Of a stretch of 5,160 nucleotides of DNA, positions 1 through 5,160 are shown one piece after another (within the stretch, counting starts at the first letter, position 1; every line of letters starts with the position of its first letter). Under the pieces are notes generated by a model. The model saw nothing but the letters and a program-made list of their open reading frames with translations. It was not told the origin of the DNA and ran no database searches. The position numbers and the translations under genes were made by a program. Source of the DNA: Planctomycetaceae bacterium (GTDB lineage: Bacteria; Planctomycetota; Planctomycetia; Planctomycetales; Planctomycetaceae); assembly GCA_020426065.1 (NCBI GenBank), contig JAGQQT010000327.1, forward strand, positions 1 to 5,160. The letters are read 5' to 3'.

Positions 1-53
1 TCATCGGATTGAATGAGAAACCCTTTTTTGGATTCGAAATCACACTTTCATCC

Positions 54-62
54 TGCTAAAAT
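54..62 (+). promoter_or_regulatory. Candidate extended -10 promoter for the first DUF1559 gene
   Basis: The sequence TGCTAAAAT contains a TG one base before a hexamer (TAAAAT, 57-62) that matches the sigma-70 -10 consensus at five of six positions. No convincing -35 box lies 16-18 bases upstream; the best is a TTCGAA-like stretch near 33-38. This fits the extended -10 class, which depends less on a -35. Transcription would start near 69 and leave a leader of roughly 88 bases before the ATG at 157. This is motif reading only: the region is AT-rich, so chance matches are likely. Confidence 0.35.
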
Positions 63-81
63 TTACTGACTAATCAAAACA

Positions 82-98
82 GGTGACTTCTGTTCACC
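82..98. repeat. Short inverted repeat in the leader of the first DUF1559 gene
   Basis: GGTGA (82-86) and TCACC (94-98) form a perfect 5-bp inverted repeat around a 7-base centre. It lies just downstream of the predicted transcription start, so it could be an operator half-site pair or a small leader hairpin. No similar element precedes the second paralog, which argues against a shared regulator. A 5-bp match of this kind is easily expected by chance. Confidence 0.2.
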
Positions 99-156
99 AA
101 AATTAATCGATCCTTAATTCTGTGGGTCAAATCTTTCTTACCAAGGAGTACTCTGC

Positions 157-1152
157 ATGAAAACTCAACTACGTCGTGGCTTTACGTTGATCGAGCTGTT
201 GGTGGTCATCGCCATCATCGCCATTCTGGTGGCGTTGCTGTTGCCAGCTGTTCAACAGGCCCGGGAAGCTGCTCGCCGCAGTTCCTGCAAGAACAACCTG
301 AAACAAATTGGACTGGCCCTGCATAACTATCACGACACCTACCGTGTGTTCCCTCCCGGATACGTCCATCGAGTAGGAACTGTCGGACAGGAAAACAAAT
401 GGGGCTGGGGAGCACACATTCTGCCGTTCATTGAAGAAGCCGCTCTCTACGATGCTCTCGAAATCTCCAACGGGAACAACGACCTGGACGATTTCGATAA
501 CCCGGGACTGGCAACCGAATCGGTCATCGACACCTATCGTTGTCCATCAGATCCCGCTCCAGATGTCAACACCCGCCGAGGTACACGATCCACCTCCAAC
601 TATGTCGGTAACTACATGGTCGACACCGGTGACGTGAATACTGGCCTGACTCCAACACAACCGGATTCTCCAACATCTCACACGGATCGCAACGGGATTT
701 TCGCGGCCAACACGAAAATCAAGATCCGGGATATCACAGATGGAACATCCAACACACTGCTGGTAGGTGAACGTGCCTGGGAACTCAACATCCCTAATGG
801 AGGCAAAGCTGGTTGTGACGCTGCTGTCTGGGCCGGAGCCAATGCAGGTAACGCAAATGGCAATCACGAGTTCAACTCGACCAGTAACGAAGCTAAAGGG
901 TCTGGCATCCTGGCTGTGACTGGAGCAGGGATTAATAACATCTCTGTCTTCGGAGACACCCAGACCGCCCAGAACATCTGTGCCATCACCTATAGCTCTC
1001 AGCATAAAGGTGGTGCCCAGTTCGTGCTGTGCGATGGTTCTGTCCGCTTCCTCAGCGAGAACATCGACCTGAACTTCACAAACAATACCGTCGACAGTAC
1101 TTTCGAGCGACTTGCTCAACGGAACGATGGTCAGGTTGTTGGTGAGTTCTAA
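157..1152 (+). CDS. DUF1559 (H-X9-DG) pseudopilin-like protein, copy 1
   Basis: 331 residues. Residues 1-8 are a short basic leader ending in RRG. Prepilin peptidase is expected to cut after Gly8, before FTLIE, with the +5 glutamate at residue 13. A single hydrophobic helix (about 14-34) follows and would anchor the protein in the cytoplasmic membrane as in type II secretion pseudopilins. The amphipathic [22 protein letters not shown] stretch near 31-52 and the [13 protein letters not shown] block are typical of DUF1559. The DGTSNT-x3-GE motif lies at 195-205. The H-X9-DG motif runs from His283 to Asp293-Gly294, near the C-terminus. Cysteines are at 44, 129, 220, 275 and 292. The start is fixed by AAGGAG at 143-148, eight bases upstream, and by the leader peptide. 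A strong terminator follows, so the gene looks monocistronic. The biological role of the family is unknown; a surface or periplasmic fibre or envelope role is inference from the pilin-like N-terminus. Family assignment is very secure, function is not. Confidence 0.96.
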   Translation: MKTQLRRGFTLIELLVVIAIIAILVALLLPAVQQAREAARRSSCKNNLKQIGLALHNYHDTYRVFPPGYVHRVGTVGQENKWGWGAHILPFIEEAALYDALEISNGNNDLDDFDNPGLATESVIDTYRCPSDPAPDVNTRRGTRSTSNYVGNYMVDTGDVNTGLTPTQPDSPTSHTDRNGIFAANTKIKIRDITDGTSNTLLVGERAWELNIPNGGKAGCDAAVWAGANAGNANGNHEFNSTSNEAKGSGILAVTGAGINNISVFGDTQTAQNICAITYSSQHKGGAQFVLCDGSVRFLSENIDLNFTNNTVDSTFERLAQRNDGQVVGEF

Positions 1153-1188
1153 TCCGCGATTACACACCACTTAGGTTATGTCATTCCT

Positions 1189-1224
1189 GCCAGTCACAGT
1201 CAATGCACTGTGACTGGCTTTTTT
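1189..1224 (+). terminator. Rho-independent terminator after DUF1559 copy 1
   Basis: A perfect 12-bp stem (GCCAGTCACAGT at 1189-1200 with its exact complement at 1207-1218) encloses a six-base loop, CAATGC, and is followed directly by six Ts (1219-1224). It begins 36 bases after the stop codon. The left flank lacks an A-tract, so it should work only in the plus direction. It implies that the second paralog needs its own promoter. Confidence 0.93.
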
Positions 1225-1353
1225 ATTGCCCTGATGACTGGAACAGGTAATCCGGTTCCGGAATGCAGGCTAAAAAATCATTGAAAACGGCTGGCTGATG
1301 CTCGGCACTCCCTGTTGTCACTTGAAAAAAATTAAAGGTTCTCAGTTGATAAT

Positions 1354-1381
1354 TTGATCATTGTTTCGCTAGCTTTAATAT
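1354..1381 (+). promoter_or_regulatory. Weak sigma-70-like promoter candidate for DUF1559 copy 2
   Basis: TTGATC (1354-1359) and TAATAT (1376-1381) are separated by 16 bases, each matching four of six consensus positions. The location is reasonable: past the copy 1 terminator, with a predicted start near 1388 and a leader of about 88 bases. The match is poor and the region is AT-rich, so this is a placement guess rather than a firm call. Confidence 0.28.
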
Positions 1382-1396
1382 TCGTGTCCAGTATTC

Positions 1397-1453
1397 CAAC
1401 TTCTTAAGTCAAGGAACTTTCAACTTCCGAGACTTACACGCACTCGTAACTTC
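1397..1453 (+). repeat. Three YAACTTC repeats in the leader of copy 2
   Basis: CAACTTC at 1397-1403, CAACTTC at 1421-1427 and TAACTTC at 1447-1453 recur at intervals of 24 and 26 bases in the pyrimidine-rich presumed 5' leader. Regular spacing would suit repeated protein-binding sites on RNA or DNA. The units are short and the region is compositionally biased, so chance is a serious alternative. Confidence 0.25.
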
Positions 1454-1475
1454 ACTCTTCAACAAGGAACACTTT

Positions 1476-2486
<1,011 letters not shown>

Positions 2487-2513
2487 CCAATGCTCTGACG
2501 CTCTACCCAAATC

Positions 2514-2552
2514 AAAAGGCCAGTTGCGGAAATTTCGCAACTGGCCTTTTTT
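2514..2552. terminator. Bidirectional terminator between DUF1559 copy 2 and gyrA
   Basis: GGCCAGTTGCG (2518-2528) pairs perfectly with CGCAACTGGCC (2536-2546) across a seven-base loop. The stem is flanked by AAAA on the left (2514-2517) and T6 on the right (2547-2552). Reading rightward, the T6 ends the DUF1559 transcript; reading leftward, the AAAA becomes a short U-tract for the gyrA transcript. It starts 28 bases after the DUF1559 stop and lies about 50 bases beyond the gyrA stop, as expected for convergent genes. The plus direction looks stronger because of the longer T run. Confidence 0.9.
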
Positions 2553-2565
2553 CCTGATTCCATCA

Positions 2566-2591
2566 CCCCAGGGAAACCTCCCTTTGCGGGG
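2566..2591 (-). other. Possible small hairpin in the gyrA 3' untranslated region
   Basis: AGGGA (2570-2574) pairs with TCCCT (2579-2583) over a four-base loop. An outer CCCC (2566-2569) can pair with GGGG (2588-2591), with a four-base bulge. It lies between the gyrA stop and the terminator and lacks a U-tract, so it is not a terminator itself. It might protect the transcript end, or be chance in a G/C-run-rich stretch. Confidence 0.25.
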
Positions 2592-2601
2592 AGACTGCTG
2601 C

Positions 2602-5160
2602 TTATTCCTCAGTGGAGATCTCAGCCTGTGGAGGAGATGGTTCTCCTCCTTCTGGCTTCGATTCCGTTTTTTCCACTTCTGCCTCTCCTGCCATTTCTTC
2701 AGCAATCATCGCCGGAATACGGGCCAGTGCAGCCAGCTGGTCTCCTTTTGAGAGCGACATGATACGAACTCCTTGTGTGTTCCGCCCCACCTGACTGATA
2801 TCGGCGGCCCGGATCCGCTGAATTTTTCCACCGGTGCTGATGATCAGAACATCATCCCCATCTTCGACAGCCAGAATGCCAACCGCTTTTCCGTTTCGGG
2901 AGGTGGTTCGAATATCCCGCAAGCCTTTTCCGCCGCGCTTCTGACGACGGTATCGCATGTTGCTGCGGAAGTCCTGCTCGCCGACCTCTCCCTCGGGTGA
3001 GGTTTCTTCCTGCTCGGCTGACTCTTCTCCTTCGACAGCATCCTCCTCACTGCCCCCCGGCCCGAATGGTGTCCGTTTTCCGTAGCCATTTTCGCAGGCG
3101 GTCAGCAAGGACATGGCTTCATCCGCGATGACCATACCGATGACATGGTCCCCTTTGGATAACGTGATTCCCTTCACTCCGCGGGTATTTCGCCCCATGG
3201 CCCGGGCGTCGGTGTGATCGAACCGGATTGACATCCCATTTTCGGTCGACAGCACAATGTCATCCATTGGTGCGACCTTGGAGACGTCTATCAGCTGATC
3301 ATCATCATCCAATTTAATCGCGATGATTCCCCCCCGCATGGGACGACTGTAGGCTGACAGGGCCGTCTTTTTCACAATCCCGTTGCGGGTCGCCATGATG
3401 AGGAAGTGCTCATCATCAAATTCACGAACGGCAATACAGTTGGCCACATGTTCGCCTTCGGCCAGCGAAAGCAGATTCACCAGTGCCCGCCCCTTGGCGG
3501 TGCGGTTCTGGAGTGGCAGATCGTAAACTTTCTGCCAGTACACTTTCCCCAGGTTCGTAAAGAACAGCAGATAATCGTGCGTGCTGGCAACAAACACATG
3601 AGAGATCGGATCTTCATCATCCTGTTTGGCCCCCATGATCCCTTTGCCGCCACGGTTCTGCGCCTTGTAGGCAGACAGTTCGGTCCGCTTGACATATCCC
3701 CTTCTGGAGAGTGTCACGACCATGGGAGCTTCGGCAATCAGTTCATCCTTGTCGACATCGGTCAACTCTTCTTCACTGATTTCCGTACGACGCTTGTCGG
3801 TGTATTTACGCTGGAGCTCATCCATCTCAGCCCGGACAGCTGCCCGGATATGATCTTCATTTGAGAGCAGGTGCAGGCACTCATCAATTTCTTCCAGAAG
3901 CTGCGCGTGCTCATCTCCCAGTTTTTCACGCTCCAGATTGGCCAGCGAACCAAGCTGCATCGAAACAATCGCTTCGGCCTGATTCAGTGAGAGTGAATAC
4001 TCCTGACGTTCCCCCTGCTCGCGCCGGAATTCAACAAAGCCTTTTTCGCCCAGAGCCCGGGCAATCATTTCTGCAGGAACCTTGATATCCCGTAACCGGT
4101 TTTTTGCCTCCGCCCGGGAAGGTGATTTTCGGATCGTGTCGATCACTTCATCAATATTCAACTGCGCGATCAGCATCCCCTCCACGGTATGCTTCCGCTT
4201 CCGCGCTTCGGCAACCAGGAACTCCGTCCGGCGGCGAATCACCGTGATCCGATGCCGAATGAATTCGAGCAGCATATCCTTGATGGACATTAACTGCGGA
4301 CGGTTCCCCACCAGCGCCAGCAGAATGACGCTGATGGTCGACTGCAGTGGTGAGTATTTGAAAAGCTGAGCCAGGACAACATCCTTGTCCGCATCCCGTT
4401 TCAGGACAATATGCAGACGGACCTGCCAGCTGGGAATTTTCCGGTCGGTCAAATCCACAACGCGGGCAATGCCTTTCACCCGCTCGTCTTTTACCAGTGA
4501 TTCCAGCTTTTCCCGGATCCGGTCACGAGTTTCCATGTAAGGAATCTCAGTGACGACAATCACATCCGAGTTTTTCTCGGTCTCAAAGTGCGTGCGGGCA
4601 CGCAGAGTAATGGTGGAGCGACCTGTGAGATACCCCTGGCGAACACCATATCGTCCACAAATCACGCCACCTGTGGGAAAATCCGGTCCCGGCAAAACCT
4701 GCAGCAAATCATCAATCGTGCAGTCCGGATTATCGATCACCATCTTCACGCCGTCGGCTACTTCCACCAGATTGTGTGGCGGAATACTTGTGGCCATCCC
4801 GACGGCAATCCCCGTCGCTCCATTGACCAGCAGGTTGGGAAAGCGGGAAGGCAGGACGGTCGGCTCAACCCGAACCTGATCATAGGTTGGGACGAAATCG
4901 ACCGTATTCCGGTTAATGTCGGCCAGCAGTTCCGCCGCGATGGGTGAAAGCCGGGCTTCGGTATATCGCATGGCAGCGGGGGGCAAACCAGCCAGTGAAC
5001 CAAAGTTTCCCTGCTTGTCGATCAGAACTTCTCTGGTTGCCCAGTCCTGAGCCATGCGGACCAGTGTGGCATAGATCGCCTGGTCACCGTGGGGATGGTA
5101 GCTCCCCATCGTATCCCCGGTAATCTCCGCGCATTTCGCGCGCGCAGCGTTCGGCCCCAG
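2602..5160 (-). CDS. gyrA: DNA gyrase subunit A (5' end beyond the window)
   Basis: 852 residues are visible, open to the right edge; the Met codon at 5109 is internal, since the frame upstream still reads as GyrA (KCAEITGDT). The first visible residue matches about residue 57 of E. coli GyrA. GyrA with GyrB forms the A2B2 gyrase that introduces negative supercoils using ATP. The catalytic tyrosine in AAMRYTE is residue 66 (codon 4965-4963), equivalent to Tyr122. The tower and the coiled-coil C-gate follow to about residue 460. A six-bladed C-terminal DNA-wrapping pinwheel then carries the GyrA box QNRGGKG at 501-507, which favours GyrA over ParC, and a second box-like QKRGGKG at 740-746. An acidic 36-residue insertion (700-735) lies in blade 5, and the C-terminus (about 821-852) is acidic. 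Positions equivalent to E. coli Ser83 and Asp87 are Gln27 and Ala31. The gene is convergent with the DUF1559 pair and shares their terminator. Planctomycetes may carry more than one GyrA-like gene, so this could be a paralog. Confidence 0.95.
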   Translation of the reverse strand: MGPNAARAKCAEITGDTMGSYHPHGDQAIYATLVRMAQDWATREVLIDKQGNFGSLAGLPPAAMRYTEARLSPIAAELLADINRNTVDFVPTYDQVRVEPTVLPSRFPNLLVNGATGIAVGMATSIPPHNLVEVADGVKMVIDNPDCTIDDLLQVLPGPDFPTGGVICGRYGVRQGYLTGRSTITLRARTHFETEKNSDVIVVTEIPYMETRDRIREKLESLVKDERVKGIARVVDLTDRKIPSWQVRLHIVLKRDADKDVVLAQLFKYSPLQSTISVILLALVGNRPQLMSIKDMLLEFIRHRITVIRRRTEFLVAEARKRKHTVEGMLIAQLNIDEVIDTIRKSPSRAEAKNRLRDIKVPAEMIARALGEKGFVEFRREQGERQEYSLSLNQAEAIVSMQLGSLANLEREKLGDEHAQLLEEIDECLHLLSNEDHIRAAVRAEMDELQRKYTDKRRTEISEEELTDVDKDELIAEAPMVVTLSRRGYVKRTELSAYKAQNRGGKGIMGAKQDDEDPISHVFVASTHDYLLFFTNLGKVYWQKVYDLPLQNRTAKGRALVNLLSLAEGEHVANCIAVREFDDEHFLIMATRNGIVKKTALSAYSRPMRGGIIAIKLDDDDQLIDVSKVAPMDDIVLSTENGMSIRFDHTDARAMGRNTRGVKGITLSKGDHVIGMVIADEAMSLLTACENGYGKRTPFGPGGSEEDAVEGEESAEQEETSPEGEVGEQDFRSNMRYRRQKRGGKGLRDIRTTSRNGKAVGILAVEDGDDVLIISTGGKIQRIRAADISQVGRNTQGVRIMSLSKGDQLAALARIPAMIAEEMAGEAEVEKTESKPEGGEPSPPQAEISTEE

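Larger units (their letters stand above)
1225..1475 (+). other. Spacer between the DUF1559 paralogs (no gene seen)
   Basis: No open reading frame with a ribosome binding site and no RNA-gene structure was recognised in this 251-base spacer. The left half has mixed composition. The middle (about 1320-1390) is AT-rich and holds the promoter candidate. The right 90 bases are pyrimidine-rich and form the presumed leader of the second paralog. An AAGGA at 1464-1468 serves as its Shine-Dalgarno. An earlier AAGGA at 1411-1415 has no start codon at a usable distance. The spacer does not resemble the leader of copy 1, so the duplication unit apparently covers only the coding region. Confidence 0.6.

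Noticed and set aside
547..1170. Long minus-strand open frame (207 codons) opposite DUF1559 copy 1
   Set aside because: It lies wholly antisense to a securely assigned gene, has no recognisable domain, and its product is not hydrophobically or compositionally protein-like. It is best explained by codon bias of the true gene.
1189..1224. Inverted repeat as an insertion sequence end or phage attachment site
   Set aside because: The perfect stem with a six-base loop and immediate T6 is a standard terminator. There is no transposase, integrase or target duplication nearby.
3406..3864. Plus-strand open frame of 152 codons inside gyrA
   Set aside because: It is antisense to the gyrase coiled-coil and pinwheel coding sequence, with no domain and no start signal; a shadow.
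5107..5109. Met codon at 5109 as the gyrA start, giving an N-terminally truncated gyrase
   Set aside because: The frame stays open to the window edge and the residues upstream of this Met match conserved GyrA sequence, so the real start is outside the window and the gene is merely cut by the window boundary.

Overview
This window looks like chromosomal DNA from a planctomycete. The main evidence is a tandem pair of DUF1559 (H-X9-DG) proteins, each with a textbook type IV pilin-like N-terminal methylation motif. This family is massively expanded in Planctomycetes and uncommon elsewhere. Moderate base composition would fit a Gimesia/Rubinisphaera-like member of the Planctomycetales, but that finer placement is inference.

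Layout: positions 1-156 are an upstream leader with a plausible extended -10 promoter and a good Shine-Dalgarno. Positions 157-1152 (+) encode the first DUF1559 pseudopilin-like protein, closed by a perfect 12-bp stem plus T6 terminator at 1189-1224. A 251-base spacer carries a weak promoter candidate and a pyrimidine-rich leader. Positions 1476-2486 (+) encode the second DUF1559 protein, about 86-87% identical to the first by hand alignment. A bidirectional hairpin terminator (2514-2552) separates it from a convergent gyrA-type gene on the minus strand. That gene ends at 2602 and runs off the right edge of the window, so about 55 N-terminal residues are missing.

How the parts relate: the two DUF1559 genes are a local duplication. 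Each appears to be its own transcription unit, because a strong terminator lies between them. They share the membrane anchor and the C-terminal H-X9-DG block and differ in central loops. No secretion or pilus assembly genes are visible. GyrA is a housekeeping type IIA topoisomerase subunit with no evident functional link to the pair; it is simply a convergent neighbour.

I see no phage, insertion sequence, CRISPR, defence or RNA gene here, and nothing that amounts to a new multi-gene system. The points most worth a second look are three: the patchy nucleotide conservation between the duplicates; the non-canonical residues (Gln and Ala) at the two quinolone-contact positions of GyrA; and a 36-residue acidic insertion inside blade 5 of the GyrA C-terminal pinwheel.
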